Source: an uncultured Flavobacteriaceae bacterium
GTDB lineage: Bacteria > Bacteroidota > Bacteroidia > Flavobacteriales > Flavobacteriaceae
NCBI GenBank assembly: GCA_905182835.1
Contig: CAJJDI010000002.1
Span: 30,378-94,377 of the forward strand
Direction: 5' to 3'
DNA: 64,000 bases
The notes beneath the pieces were generated by a model. The model had not been told where the DNA came from. It saw only the letters and a program-made list of their open reading frames with translations, and made no database searches. A program made the translations under genes and the position numbers. Position 1 is the first letter of the stretch; the number at the start of each line of letters is the position of its first letter. Positions 1 to 10,188 of the stretch are shown here, one piece after another.

Positions 1-2885
1 ATCTTACAATTCTTTTAAGTTCTAGTATCGCAAGTTTAACATTTATGTTTACCGATACTTTTTGGTTTAATGCTGTAGAAACAGAAGTTTATGCAATGGC
101 AACTTTAATTATGGCAGTGCTGTTTTATTTGGGGCTTAAATGGGAACAAGAGATGCATTTACCAAGAGGTAACAGGTGGCTTATATTAATTAGTTTTGTT
201 GTAGGTTTATCTTTTGGGGTTCATTTTATGGGCTTATTAACAATCCCTGCAATCGGTTTAATTTATTTTTTTAAAAACTACAAACCAATTACATTAAAGA
301 AGTTTATTATAGCTAACGTCGCAGTAGTTGCAATTTTAATGTTTGTATTTAAGCTTTTAGCCCCCAATATTTTACTGTATTTCAGTGTGATGGAGGTGTT
401 TTTTGTGAACTCTATAGGGCTTCCTTTTAATTCAGGAACCATAATTGCTGGGGTTTTGCTAATCTCTTTTTTCTATTATGGAATTACCTACACAATTAAA
501 AATAATTTAAAAACACTAAACACAATTTCTCTTTGTGTTTTATTTATATTAATTGGGTTTTCTTCATGGATTATGCTTCCAATTAGGGCAAATGCCGATG
601 TAGTTGTAAATGAAAATGACCCTTCCAATGCAAGAGAGCTATTAGCATATTACAACCTGGAACAATATCCCAAAACACATTTGTTTTATGGACCTTTATT
701 TACCGATCAATATTCTGGTCTAGATGAAGAAAATCCCTATAAAGACGATAAGCCTAAATATGAAAAAGATTTAGTTAACAACAAATATATTGTTGTAAAT
801 AATTACAAAAATGCCACGCAAAATTTTAACAGTGAACAGGCTTCTATATTACCTAGAATGTGGAGTTCAGAACACGCTTCCAATTACTTAAGGTACACTG
901 GGTTTTTAAATTTCAACATAAAAAACAAATACAAAAGTCAGCCAGAAGCTAAAGAATTATTAGAGCTTATTAATGATTTTAAAAAAAGAACTTATCAAGG
1001 GGATATAGATTATGAAGATCATCACAAGTTTTTAAAAACCTATGGGCAATATCTCGATATTGAAAAACCTTCTCTAATTAGTAATATTACATACCTAATT
1101 CAATATCAATTAGGGTATATGTATTGGAGGTATTTTATGTGGAATTTTAGCGGAAGACAAGATGACATTCAAGGTAGAATGGATATGCACGGAAACTGGA
1201 TTAGTGGGATTAATTTTGTTGATGAAATTCACCTTGGACTAAGTCAAGATAATTTACCTAGTGATGTTTCCAATAACAAATCAAGGAACACATACTACAT
1301 GGTGCCATTCATTATAGGTTTAATGGGACTCTATTTTTTATACAATAGAGATAAAGAATTGTTTTGGACGATGTTAGTGTTTTTTGTTTTTACTGGTATA
1401 GCAATTCAGGTATATACTAATGTGAGACCATTTGAACCAAGAGAAAGAGATTATTCCGTTGTTGGTTCATTTTATGTTTTTTCTATGTGGATAGGGTTTG
1501 GAGTATTTAGCATCGCCAGCTACCTAAACAACCTTTTTAATTCAAAGTTCGTTAAAATCTTAGCAGTTCCAATTTTTATTTTAATACTTCCAATTAACCT
1601 TGCTAGTAGTAATTGGGATGATCACGATAGGTCTGGTAGATATACAGCATATTCAATGGCAGTTAAATATCTAGAATCGTGTGAGCCAAATTCCATATTA
1701 TTTACCATTGGAGATAATGACACATTCCCTTTGTGGTATGCGCAAGAAATTGAAGGAATTAGAACAGATGTGAGAGTGTTAAACACAAGTCTTTTCAATA
1801 CGGATTGGTACATAGATCAGATGAAAAGAAAAGCATACGATAGTGAGCCGATTCCATCATCTTTAAATCATGATAAATACAAATATGGCACTAGGGATTA
1901 TATTATAAAAGAGGTTACTACTTTAGATACGATCGACATAAAAACTTTCATAAAATTTGTCACTCAAGACGATCAAAAATATAAATACAAGAGTTTGCTT
2001 AAAAAGCAGGGCTACGAAACTAGTTATTTAAGAGATCAAGACTTAAACGCAAATTATCTACCTACTGAAAGTGTTAGTATTCCAGTAGATAAAGAATCCG
2101 TACTTAAAAACAACATAGTAGATAGTAGTTTAACTGACCAGGTTGTAGATAAAATAGTTATTAAAATTAAAGGACAGGCACTATATAAAAATAGATTGTT
2201 GATGCTAGATATTATTGCTGAAAATAATTGGGAAAGGCCCATTTACTTTACTGGCGGCTCTTTTGGAGATGATGATTATTTATGGATGAAAGATTATTTA
2301 CAACTTGAGGGATTATGCTATAAATTAATTCCTGTAAAAACTCCAATTGACCAGTCAAATCCTTATGAAATGGGGAGAGTAAATACAGAAAAAATGTACT
2401 CTATGGTTAAAAATTGGGACTGGGGAACAAAAGGGGACATGAATGTTTATTTTGATGTTGAGTCCAGAAAAAATAGTATTACATACAGAAGTAATATTTC
2501 CAGGTTAATTAATCAGCTTATTCTGGAAAATAAAAAAGATAAGGCAGAAGAGATAACCAATATTGTAATGGAAAACATACCTGTTAGTATATTTGGATAT
2601 TATACACTTTTAGAGCCTTATATCGAGTCTTATTATATGGTTGGTAATGCTGAAAAGGCTAGAGATTTATTTTTAGAAATCTCAAATAAATACAAGGAAA
2701 ATCTCTTTTATTACAGCAATCTGACTGAGAGTAATAAAAATAAATATGCTCAAGATATTTATACCGATATTGAAAGGTACAGATCATTAGTAGGTGTAAT
2801 TATATCGCATGAAAACGGGGTGTTTTTAGAAGATGAAATGGAAGAATTTAATTCTTATTTAGAATTATTTATTGGAAAAGAGTAA
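1..2885 (+). CDS. GT117-family (DUF2723) membrane protein, 5' truncated
   Basis: The frame is open from the left edge (first full codon at base 3), so the true start lies outside the window and the ATG at base 45 is internal. The visible part begins inside the membrane domain with the typical FWFNAVETEVYA stretch, continues with several hydrophobic helices up to about residue 190 and again at about 420-530, and ends in a soluble domain of about 400 residues. This pattern fits the DUF2723 / glycosyltransferase family 117 proteins of Bacteroidota, resembling protein O-mannosyltransferases: inner-membrane enzymes thought to move a lipid-linked sugar. The acidic residue in NAVETE is the likely catalytic region by analogy. 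Substrate is unknown. It ends directly against the convergent thioredoxin-like gene with no spacer. Confidence 0.85.
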   Translation, partial: LTILLSSSIASLTFMFTDTFWFNAVETEVYAMATLIMAVLFYLGLKWEQEMHLPRGNRWLILISFVVGLSFGVHFMGLLTIPAIGLIYFFKNYKPITLKKFIIANVAVVAILMFVFKLLAPNILLYFSVMEVFFVNSIGLPFNSGTIIAGVLLISFFYYGITYTIKNNLKTLNTISLCVLFILIGFSSWIMLPIRANADVVVNENDPSNARELLAYYNLEQYPKTHLFYGPLFTDQYSGLDEENPYKDDKPKYEKDLVNNKYIVVNNYKNATQNFNSEQASILPRMWSSEHASNYLRYTGFLNFNIKNKYKSQPEAKELLELINDFKKRTYQGDIDYEDHHKFLKTYGQYLDIEKPSLISNITYLIQYQLGYMYWRYFMWNFSGRQDDIQGRMDMHGNWISGINFVDEIHLGLSQDNLPSDVSNNKSRNTYYMVPFIIGLMGLYFLYNRDKELFWTMLVFFVFTGIAIQVYTNVRPFEPRERDYSVVGSFYVFSMWIGFGVFSIASYLNNLFNSKFVKILAVPIFILILPINLASSNWDDHDRSGRYTAYSMAVKYLESCEPNSILFTIGDNDTFPLWYAQEIEGIRTDVRVLNTSLFNTDWYIDQMKRKAYDSEPIPSSLNHDKYKYGTRDYIIKEVTTLDTIDIKTFIKFVTQDDQKYKYKSLLKKQGYETSYLRDQDLNANYLPTESVSIPVDKESVLKNNIVDSSLTDQVVDKIVIKIKGQALYKNRLLMLDIIAENNWERPIYFTGGSFGDDDYLWMKDYLQLEGLCYKLIPVKTPIDQSNPYEMGRVNTEKMYSMVKNWDWGTKGDMNVYFDVESRKNSITYRSNISRLINQLILENKKDKAEEITNIVMENIPVSIFGYYTLLEPYIESYYMVGNAEKARDLFLEISNKYKENLFYYSNLTESNKNKYAQDIYTDIERYRSLVGVIISHENGVFLEDEMEEFNSYLELFIGKE

Positions 2886-3182
2886 TTAAATATACTCCTG
2901 AATTCTACCAATTAGAGTATTGGCATCTTCAATACCACTTTGCCTCCACTTCATTTCTCCATCTTTATAGATAATGAAAGTGGGCAATCCTTTTATTCTT
3001 AATGCTTCTGCTAAATCGTTGTTTTTATCAACATCAATCTTAATAACTTTTGCTTTATCTCCAACAGCTGCAGCAACATCTTTTAATACAGGATGCATAT
3101 CGATAGAAGTTTCATCCCATTGTGTGAAAAACTCAAGTAGAACTGGAATTTCCACATCAATTAATTCTCCAAATTTTGACAT
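2886..3182 (-). CDS. Thioredoxin-like protein lacking the CXXC motif
   Basis: A 98-residue protein with a thioredoxin fold pattern: the beta strand VLLEFFT, the tryptophan W22 that normally precedes the active site, the central strand AKVIKIDVDKN and the cis-proline loop GLPT (P67). Where a thioredoxin has WCGPC, this protein reads WDETS (residues 22-26), so both redox cysteines are replaced by Asp23 and Ser26 and the protein contains no cysteine at all. It cannot act as a dithiol-disulfide oxidoreductase. It may be a binding or chaperone-like relative; similar cysteine-free proteins occur in flavobacteria to my recollection. Cytoplasmic: no signal peptide. It abuts the convergent DUF2723 gene. 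Confidence 0.85.
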   Translation of the reverse strand: MSKFGELIDVEIPVLLEFFTQWDETSIDMHPVLKDVAAAVGDKAKVIKIDVDKNNDLAEALRIKGLPTFIIYKDGEMKWRQSGIEDANTLIGRIQEYI

Positions 3183-3235
3183 AACTTAAAGTTTTAAATC
3201 AATTAAGGTTATACAAATATAACATTTCCAAAGGA

Positions 3236-4444
3236 TTATACGTCATTTGATGATTTTAGGGTGATTACAGTAACTTCTGGCCAAATACCAACTCTACCCG
3301 GAACAGCTGTAGTTCCAAGGCCTCTGTTGACATTTAAATATTGATTTTTGTTTTTATAAATTCCTGCCCAGTATTTATACCTCCACTGAACTGGACTCCA
3401 TTTTAAATATCCAGGAATTTCAATTCCGAATTGCCCCCCATGAGTGTGTCCACTGAGAGTTAGGTTATAGTTGATTTTTTCATTTAAAACTACTTTTTGC
3501 CAATGAGTTGGATCATGACTAAGTAATATTTTAAAATCTTCTGCTCTTATATTTTTAACGGCCTTAGATAGATCCCCCTTTTTTTTAAATACATTGCTCC
3601 AATTTTCGACTCCTATTAGCGCTAGCTTTTGGGCACCTTTATAAATATACCTACTGTCATTTAATATAAGGTCAAAGCCTATTTGCTGTTGAGTTTTTTT
3701 TATTTTATTAAAATTATCTAATTTTTCTTTTTCAGATGGCCATGAACGATAATCTCCATAATCATGATTACCTAATATTGAGTAAAGTCCATCTTTAGCT
3801 TTTAGCTTAGAAAGGGCAGTTATCCATGGAGTTAATTCATTCGCTTCATTGTTAACTAAATCTCCAGTAAATAAAATTAAGTCAGAATTTTGAGAATTAA
3901 TTAATTGAATAGCACTTTCTAATTTATCTAAGCTGTCTAAATTCCCCGCGTGTAAATCGCTAATTTGAGTTAATTTATATCCATCGAATGAGCTAGGGAG
4001 ATCGTCAAAGAATAAAGTATAGTTAAGTACTTTAATATTGTTTTTACCCCATAACATTCCAAAATTTAAACTAAAAAAAGGAATAGATGCTAATCCAAGA
4101 CCTAGCTTACTAATAAATTTTCTTCTTGAAGATATTTTTATTTTACCTTCATTATTAAAAAACCATTTAAAAATAACTGTAATTAGTCTCACTATATCTT
4201 CTAGAAGGTTAACTAAGACAAGTATTAATTTTGGGCTAAAAAAAGAGACAAAAAGACCCAAAGATAGGGATCTATTATAATTGTTTGTTTGAATTTTATA
4301 TTCGTAAAAAAAATAACTGACAACTAAAAAAGAAATAATAAAATATAAGTATTTTGAAATTTTACTGTTAATAATATTCCTAATTAATTGATAAGAATAA
4401 TAATCAATAAAAATAACAAATAATAAAAATAATATCCAGTTCAT
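3236..4444 (-). CDS. Membrane-anchored metallophosphoesterase (YkuE-like)
   Basis: A 402-residue protein with an N-terminal membrane region (hydrophobic stretches at about residues 2-20, 32-48, 60-93 and 112-130) followed by a calcineurin-like phosphoesterase domain. All metal-binding motifs of the family are present: SDLHAG (D163, H165), TGDLVNN (D195), GNHD (N226, H227), SHD (H310) and GHTHGGQ (H333, H335). The closest known group is the YkuE-type enzymes, which sit at the membrane and hydrolyse phosphoesters with two metal ions; the natural substrate cannot be told from sequence. It is a single-gene unit divergent from the MFS permease gene, with a 124-bp AT-rich spacer. Confidence 0.85.
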   Translation of the reverse strand: MNWILFLLFVIFIDYYSYQLIRNIINSKISKYLYFIISFLVVSYFFYEYKIQTNNYNRSLSLGLFVSFFSPKLILVLVNLLEDIVRLITVIFKWFFNNEGKIKISSRRKFISKLGLGLASIPFFSLNFGMLWGKNNIKVLNYTLFFDDLPSSFDGYKLTQISDLHAGNLDSLDKLESAIQLINSQNSDLILFTGDLVNNEANELTPWITALSKLKAKDGLYSILGNHDYGDYRSWPSEKEKLDNFNKIKKTQQQIGFDLILNDSRYIYKGAQKLALIGVENWSNVFKKKGDLSKAVKNIRAEDFKILLSHDPTHWQKVVLNEKINYNLTLSGHTHGGQFGIEIPGYLKWSPVQWRYKYWAGIYKNKNQYLNVNRGLGTTAVPGRVGIWPEVTVITLKSSNDV

Positions 4445-4568
4445 GATTGGATGTAAATATATGTTTATAAATGTTCATATTTAATTAAAATTTATTTAAA
4501 AAAATGTTAAATAATCTTAATTGCTTTACTTATTTTAGACGACTATCAAATTTTAAACTAACTATTTT

Positions 4569-6242
4569 ATGAAAATTCAAACTAACAATTCTGCTCTTGC
4601 TACATTAGTAAGTGTATTTTTTTTCTGGGGGTTTATAGCCGCTTCAAATGGTGTTTTTATTCCATTTTGTAAAACTTATTTCAATATTGATCAATTCCAG
4701 TCTCAATTAGTAGATTTTGCATTTTATGGCGCCTATTATATTGGTGCGCTAATGCTATTTATTATTTCAAGCCAAAAGAAAAAAGATATTTTAAACAATT
4801 GGGGGTACAAACGAGGTATTATTTATGGATTAATAATCTCTGCTGTAGGTGCATTTTTAATGTTCCCTGCTGTTAACGGAGCAGTCGCTGGTCAAACAGA
4901 AGTTTTTTACTATGTATTAGTAGCTTTATTTATAGTGGGGTTAGGGTTTTCTTTACAACAAACAGGTGCAAACCCATTTGCGGTATCTTTAGGAGATCCG
5001 TCTACAGGCTCATCTAGACTAAACTTAGCAGGTGGAGTAAATTCATTTGGAACTACTATTGGACCCTTAGTTGTTGCATTTATAATTTTCGGATCCACTC
5101 CGTTAAGTGGAGATGAGTTAAAGTTAATGGTAGAAAATGGTGAAATCCAATTAACTACTATACAAAGTCTATATCTTGGAGTCGGGGCTTTATTTTTAGC
5201 TTGTGCTGCATTTTTCTATTTTTCCAAAAGTCTACCAGAAGGTAAAACAGAAGATGCCTTTGAGCCAGCTAATAAAGCTAAGAATCTGTTAATCTCGCTA
5301 ACTTTAATTATGATATTGTGTTTCGGTTGGGTATTTTATACTTATACGGATTCATATAGTTTTAGCGGCAGTATTGAAGAGTTAGAGTACAAAAGATTAA
5401 TAGCACTTGTGATATCATTGTTTAGCGTAATTGGATGTATTTATTACGCATATTTAAAATCTTCTTCTGATTCTAAAGGATGGGGCGCTTTACAATATCC
5501 ACAATTAGCATTAGGTATGATTGCAATATTTACTTATGTTGGAGTAGAAGTTACTATTCAAAGTAACTTAGGTGAATTACTGAAAAATGTTACTGATAAA
5601 GTTAACAATTTAAATGCATTAGGGTTGGACGTTATGAGTGATTCTGGAATTGCAAAATATATATCCTTATACTGGGGTGGTCTAATGATTGGAAGATGGA
5701 CTGGCGCAATTAGTGTTTTTAGCCCAGGTAAAAGTCTCAAAAAAGTATTACTAATACTTGTCCCTTACATAGCTTTTGGTGTTATTTTACTAGTTAACAA
5801 CGGTAGTTATACTCAAAATGAAATATTAATTTTTTCTGTAATAGTTGCTATTCAAATAGCTGGTTTTTACTTAGCAAAAGACAATGCAATTGCTACGCTT
5901 AAAATATTTAGCCTAATTGGATTAATTGCAATGTTAATTGGATTATTTTCAACTGGAGAAATTGCACTATTTTCTTTCATTAGTGGAGGTTTATTTTGCT
6001 CTATAATGTGGCCCTGTATTTTCTCACTAAGTATTACTGGCTTAGGAAAATACACTTCACAAGGTTCTTCTTTTCTTGTAATGATGATTTTAGGTGGTGC
6101 TATAATACCTCCATTACAGGGGAAAATTGCAGACATATTTACAATTCAATCATCCTATTGGGTCGCTGTTTTATGTTTTGCTTACCTTATACTCTATGCG
6201 TTTTTAACTAAAAAAATCTTGGGAGATCAAATCGAAAACTAA
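4569..6242 (+). CDS. Sugar permease of the major facilitator superfamily (FucP/GluP-like)
   Basis: A 557-residue polytopic inner-membrane protein. The N-terminal half ([17 protein letters not shown], then LQQTGANPF and [16 protein letters not shown]) matches the fucose/glucose/galactose permease branch of the MFS, in which NP and GGVNSFG motifs line the sugar path. It is longer than the roughly 430 residues of E. coli FucP because two extra hydrophobic segments (about residues 240-300) sit between the two six-helix halves, as in many flavobacterial relatives. It probably imports a monosaccharide by proton symport; which sugar is not clear. The stop is 3 bp from the start of the glycosylasparaginase gene, so the two are probably cotranscribed, which hints at use of sugars released from glycoproteins. 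Confidence 0.85.
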   Translation: MKIQTNNSALATLVSVFFFWGFIAASNGVFIPFCKTYFNIDQFQSQLVDFAFYGAYYIGALMLFIISSQKKKDILNNWGYKRGIIYGLIISAVGAFLMFPAVNGAVAGQTEVFYYVLVALFIVGLGFSLQQTGANPFAVSLGDPSTGSSRLNLAGGVNSFGTTIGPLVVAFIIFGSTPLSGDELKLMVENGEIQLTTIQSLYLGVGALFLACAAFFYFSKSLPEGKTEDAFEPANKAKNLLISLTLIMILCFGWVFYTYTDSYSFSGSIEELEYKRLIALVISLFSVIGCIYYAYLKSSSDSKGWGALQYPQLALGMIAIFTYVGVEVTIQSNLGELLKNVTDKVNNLNALGLDVMSDSGIAKYISLYWGGLMIGRWTGAISVFSPGKSLKKVLLILVPYIAFGVILLVNNGSYTQNEILIFSVIVAIQIAGFYLAKDNAIATLKIFSLIGLIAMLIGLFSTGEIALFSFISGGLFCSIMWPCIFSLSITGLGKYTSQGSSFLVMMILGGAIIPPLQGKIADIFTIQSSYWVAVLCFAYLILYAFLTKKILGDQIEN

Positions 6243-6245
6243 AAA

Positions 6246-7226
6246 ATGAAAATGGAAAGAAGAGGGTTTATTAAAAAAAGTTCTTTACTAGGTATCTCAA
6301 TTGGCATTCCTAGTTCCTTTTCTTTAAATTTAAAAGAGCCCAAAACTGTTATTAAAAATTCCCCTGTTGTAATTGCAACATGGGATGTTAAAAATGCTAC
6401 TAAAAAAGCATGGGACTTTTTAAAAAATGGAGAAAGTTCATTAGATGCAATTGAACAAGGCTGTATGATAGAGGAGGCTGACGAAAACAATCAGTCAGTT
6501 GGAAAAGGAGGGCTGCCTGACAGCGATGGAAATGTAACTTTAGATGCATGTATCATGGATTCTATTGGAAATTGTGGATCGGTTGTGTTTTTAAAAAATA
6601 TTACTCATGCTATTTCAATAGCAAGAAAGATAATGGAAGATACTCCTCATGTTATGCTAGCAGGAGAAGGTGCAGAGAGTTTTGCATACTCTCTAGGCTA
6701 TGAAAAAGAAAATCTATTAACTGAAAAATCTAAGACTAATTGGTTAGAATGGAAAAAAACTTCAAAATATAAGCCTATTATTAATATTGAAAATCACGAT
6801 ACTATAGGGATGTTAGCGATTGATAAGAATGGTGATATTGCTGGGGGGTGTACTACTAGCGGGTTAGCATATAAAATGTCTGGTCGAGTTGGAGATTCTC
6901 CTATAATTGGATCTGGCTTATTTATTGATAACGAAGTTGGAGGTGCGGTAGCTACTGGATTAGGAGAAGAAGTAGTTAAAACAGTTGGTAGTTTTTTAGT
7001 TGTAGAGCTAATGAAAAACGGCTATAGTCCTCAAAAGGCTTGTGAAGAAGCAATTAAAAGAATAGTTTCTAAGAAAAACAGTAACTACAAAGATTTTCAA
7101 GTAGCGTATATAGCAATAAATAAAAAAGGAGAAACTGGTAGTTATTCAATCCACAAAGGTTTCAGCATGACTAAATATAATAATGATACTAATCAAAACT
7201 ACGAGTCTGATTATTTTAACAATTAA
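6246..7226 (+). CDS. N4-(beta-N-acetylglucosaminyl)-L-asparaginase (glycosylasparaginase)
   Basis: A 326-residue Ntn-hydrolase of the glycosylasparaginase family, which cleaves the bond between GlcNAc and asparagine in degraded N-glycoproteins. The autoproteolysis site is the motif NHDTIGMLA, where Thr186 becomes the N-terminal nucleophile after the precursor splits into alpha and beta chains. Further family signatures are GGLPDSDGNVTLDA near residue 90 and GRVGDSPIIGSGLFID in the beta chain. The N-terminus begins with ERRGFIKKSSLLG and a hydrophobic stretch, a twin-arginine-type signal, so it probably acts in the periplasm. It follows the sugar permease by 3 bp, consistent with a joint role in glycoconjugate salvage. 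Confidence 0.9.
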   Translation: MKMERRGFIKKSSLLGISIGIPSSFSLNLKEPKTVIKNSPVVIATWDVKNATKKAWDFLKNGESSLDAIEQGCMIEEADENNQSVGKGGLPDSDGNVTLDACIMDSIGNCGSVVFLKNITHAISIARKIMEDTPHVMLAGEGAESFAYSLGYEKENLLTEKSKTNWLEWKKTSKYKPIINIENHDTIGMLAIDKNGDIAGGCTTSGLAYKMSGRVGDSPIIGSGLFIDNEVGGAVATGLGEEVVKTVGSFLVVELMKNGYSPQKACEEAIKRIVSKKNSNYKDFQVAYIAINKKGETGSYSIHKGFSMTKYNNDTNQNYESDYFNN

Positions 7227-7250
7227 TTTCTGAATAAACTAGCTTAATTA

Positions 7251-10055
7251 ATGAACAGCAAAAGATTATTTTTAATTGATGCATATGCTCTAATTTTTAG
7301 AGGTTATTATGCTTTTATAAAAAATCCAAGGATTAATTCTAAGGGGGTCGACACTTCTGCTATATTAGGGTTTACCAATTCTCTATTTGATGTAATAAAA
7401 AGAGAAAGGCCAGATTATTTAGGCGTGTGTTTTGACAGAGGCGGCAGTCAAGATAGAGTAGAGATGTATTCAGAATACAAGGCGAATAGGGATGAAACTC
7501 CAGAAGCTATAAAAATTGCTGTTCCTTATATTGAAAAAATCCTGAAATCATTAAATATTCCTATTATGGTTAAAAAGGGATATGAAGCTGATGATATAAT
7601 TGGTACTCTATCAAAAAAAGCTGAACTTGAAGGTTATCAAACTTTCATGGTTACTCCAGATAAAGACTTTGCACAACTAGTGAGTGAAAACATCTTTATG
7701 TACAAACCAATGTTTGGTGGAGGATATGAAGTTTGGGGGGTTGATGAAGTTAAAAACAAATTTGAGGTTACAGATCCATTACAGGTCATAGATTTTTTAG
7801 GCATGAAAGGGGATGCGGCTGATAATATTCCTGGATTACCAGGAGTTGGCGATAAAACTGCAAAAAAATTCATAGCTCAATTCGGAAGTATGGAGGGGTT
7901 ATTAGCTAATACTGGTCTCTTAAAGGGGAAATTAAAGGAGAAAATTGAAGCAAATAAAGAGTTAGGGTTGTTGTCAAAAAAATTAGCCACTATAATTCTT
8001 GATGTACCTGTCGAATTTAAGGCAAATGAGTTCAAATTTCAAGTTAATGATTGCGAAGAAGTTAAAGATGTATTTAGAGATTTAGAATTTAGAAGACTAG
8101 TTGATAGCGTGGATAGAGTTTTTAAGATTAATGAAGAACCTACTACAGAGAGCAGCACAGCGTTAATAAAGGAAAAACCAACAGAAAGTGCTGGTTCAGG
8201 TCAGTTCTCTTTATTTGAAGATAGCACTAATACTGTCGAAAAGAGTGAAATCTTTAAAAGGAAAGATGTTTCTAATTCATCGAATTATTATCAAATTGTT
8301 GATTCATCTTTAGGACTTAATTTATTGTTGAAAAAATTAAATAATAACTCTGCTGTTAGTTACAAGCTTATTTCAAATAAAAAAAACCATTTAAGTGATA
8401 AGGTCATTGGAGTTTCTTTTTGCTGGGAACAAGGTAAGGCCTACTATTTATCTTTTTCAGAAGAGTTTAAAATTGCTGAAATTAAATTGTTTTTTGAAAA
8501 CGAAAAAATAGAAAAAATTAGCGATAACATAAAGAATGATATCAAGTTATTAAATCAATATGATATTATAATTAAAGGGGGGATATTTGATACCACTTTA
8601 GCTCATTACATAATTAACCCTGACACTAATCATGCTATTAATCAATTATCGGAAACCTATTTAAACTATTCTTTAACAGATCTAAAATTATTAATTGGTA
8701 AAGGTAAAAACCAAAAACTTCTATCAGATTTACAAGCTATTCAACTTAAAGATCTTGCTTGTGAGCAAGCAGATATAAATCTACAATTAAAAAAACTATT
8801 TAATAAAGAGCTAAATGACACAAGTCTATCAAGTCTGTTCAAGGAAATTGAAATTCCACTTTTAAGAGTTTTAGCCTCTATGGAAATCGAAGGAATAAAT
8901 TTAGACATAAAGTTTCTTGAGATTTTAAAGACGGAATTAGCAGCTGATATTTTGACTTTAGAAACAATAATTTTCAAAGAAGCAGGAGAAACTTTTAATA
9001 TATCTTCTCCAAAACAATTGGGGGAAATTTTGTTTGAAAAAATGGAGCTTGGTAAAAAAACTAAAAAAACTAAAACTGGGCAATATTCAACTTCAGAAGA
9101 TGTTTTAACAGAACTATCGAAAAAGCACAGCTTTGCAAAAAAAATACTTGAGTTCAGAAGCTTGACAAAATTAATGAGCACATATGTAGATTCTCTTCCA
9201 AATCAGGTCCTTGATTCAACTAATAGGGTCCATACAGAATACCTGCAAACAGTAGCTTCTACGGGTAGATTAAGTAGTGTAAATCCTAACCTGCAAAATA
9301 TACCAATAAGAACTAAAAGAGGTAAAAAGGTAAGAATGGCGTTTGTTCCTAAAAACGAAGAATATTTATTACTTGCAGCAGATTATTCTCAAATAGAGCT
9401 AAGAATAATAGCATCAATGAGTGATGAAAAAAATATGATTAAAGCTTTTAATAATAATGAAGATATTCACAGTTCAACAGCTTCAGCAGTCTTTGATATC
9501 AATGTTGATGAAGTAACTAAAGCACAAAGATCTAATGCAAAAACAGTCAATTTCGGAATAATATATGGCGTGTCGGCTTTTGGACTTAGTAATCAAACAG
9601 ATTTATCAAGGTCCGAGTCAAAAGACTTAATTGAAACCTATTATAATAAATATCCAAATTTAAAAAAATTCATTAGTGATCAAATATCTTTTGCTAGATC
9701 AAACGGATATGTAAAAACATTAATTGGAAGAAAAAGATACTTAAAAGATATTAATTCAAGTAATGGGCTTGTAAGAAGCGGGGCTGAAAGAAATGCTGTG
9801 AATGCACCAATTCAGGGTACTGCAGCAGATATAATTAAAATAGCCATGATTCGTATACATAAAAGGTTACTAAAAGAAAAAATGCAAAGTAAAATGCTGC
9901 TACAAGTCCATGATGAGTTAGTGTTTGATGTTTATAAACCTGAATTAAATAAAGCAATTTCGATGATTAAAGAAGAAATGGAAAATGCATACGATTTAAA
10001 TATACCACTTACCGTAGACATAGACTACGGTATTAACTGGTTAGAAGCTCATTAG
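7251..10055 (+). CDS. polA: DNA polymerase I with a degenerate proofreading domain
   Basis: A 934-residue family A polymerase. Residues 1 to about 290 are the 5' nuclease domain (LIDAYALIFRGYYAF, then GVGDKTAKKF). Residues about 560-934 are the polymerase: motif A AADYSQIELR (D711), motif B RSNAKTVNFGIIYG and motif C QVHDELVFD (D888, E889), all intact. The middle 3'-5' exonuclease-like domain has lost key residues: the region of motif I reads AVSYKLIS (368-375) instead of the usual FDTET, and motif III reads LACEQADIN (502-510), so the metal-binding Asp is Gln506. Only the motif II Asp (NIKND, D430) remains. Proofreading is therefore probably absent, as in Taq polymerase. It functions in Okazaki fragment maturation and repair. 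Confidence 0.97.
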   Translation: MNSKRLFLIDAYALIFRGYYAFIKNPRINSKGVDTSAILGFTNSLFDVIKRERPDYLGVCFDRGGSQDRVEMYSEYKANRDETPEAIKIAVPYIEKILKSLNIPIMVKKGYEADDIIGTLSKKAELEGYQTFMVTPDKDFAQLVSENIFMYKPMFGGGYEVWGVDEVKNKFEVTDPLQVIDFLGMKGDAADNIPGLPGVGDKTAKKFIAQFGSMEGLLANTGLLKGKLKEKIEANKELGLLSKKLATIILDVPVEFKANEFKFQVNDCEEVKDVFRDLEFRRLVDSVDRVFKINEEPTTESSTALIKEKPTESAGSGQFSLFEDSTNTVEKSEIFKRKDVSNSSNYYQIVDSSLGLNLLLKKLNNNSAVSYKLISNKKNHLSDKVIGVSFCWEQGKAYYLSFSEEFKIAEIKLFFENEKIEKISDNIKNDIKLLNQYDIIIKGGIFDTTLAHYIINPDTNHAINQLSETYLNYSLTDLKLLIGKGKNQKLLSDLQAIQLKDLACEQADINLQLKKLFNKELNDTSLSSLFKEIEIPLLRVLASMEIEGINLDIKFLEILKTELAADILTLETIIFKEAGETFNISSPKQLGEILFEKMELGKKTKKTKTGQYSTSEDVLTELSKKHSFAKKILEFRSLTKLMSTYVDSLPNQVLDSTNRVHTEYLQTVASTGRLSSVNPNLQNIPIRTKRGKKVRMAFVPKNEEYLLLAADYSQIELRIIASMSDEKNMIKAFNNNEDIHSSTASAVFDINVDEVTKAQRSNAKTVNFGIIYGVSAFGLSNQTDLSRSESKDLIETYYNKYPNLKKFISDQISFARSNGYVKTLIGRKRYLKDINSSNGLVRSGAERNAVNAPIQGTAADIIKIAMIRIHKRLLKEKMQSKMLLQVHDELVFDVYKPELNKAISMIKEEMENAYDLNIPLTVDIDYGINWLEAH

Positions 10056-10111
10056 ATCTATTGAAATTTAAAGTTTAAATACTACTGCTATAAAATATTT
10101 CTAAACTTCTA

Positions 10112-10142
10112 TTTGCTAATCAAATATATAATTGTAGATTTG
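10112..10142 (+). promoter_or_regulatory. Bacteroidota promoter of the rplM-rpsI operon
   Basis: TTTG at 10112-10115 and TAGATTTG at 10135-10142 are separated by 19 bp, an exact match to the Bacteroidota housekeeping pattern TTTG-N19-21-TAnnTTTG. Transcription would begin near 10148, leaving a leader of about 40 nt before the TTG start of rplM. The leader contains a small hairpin (CTCT/AGAG around 10146-10158) that might be a site for autoregulation by L13; that last point is only a guess. Confidence 0.75.
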
Positions 10143-10188
10143 CACACTCTTTTCGAGAGAAGTTAATTATTAATGAAAATAATATAAA

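Noticed and set aside
10172..10183. ATG as start of rplM
   Set aside because: It meets a stop after three codons; the TTG at 10189 gives the expected L13 N-terminus.
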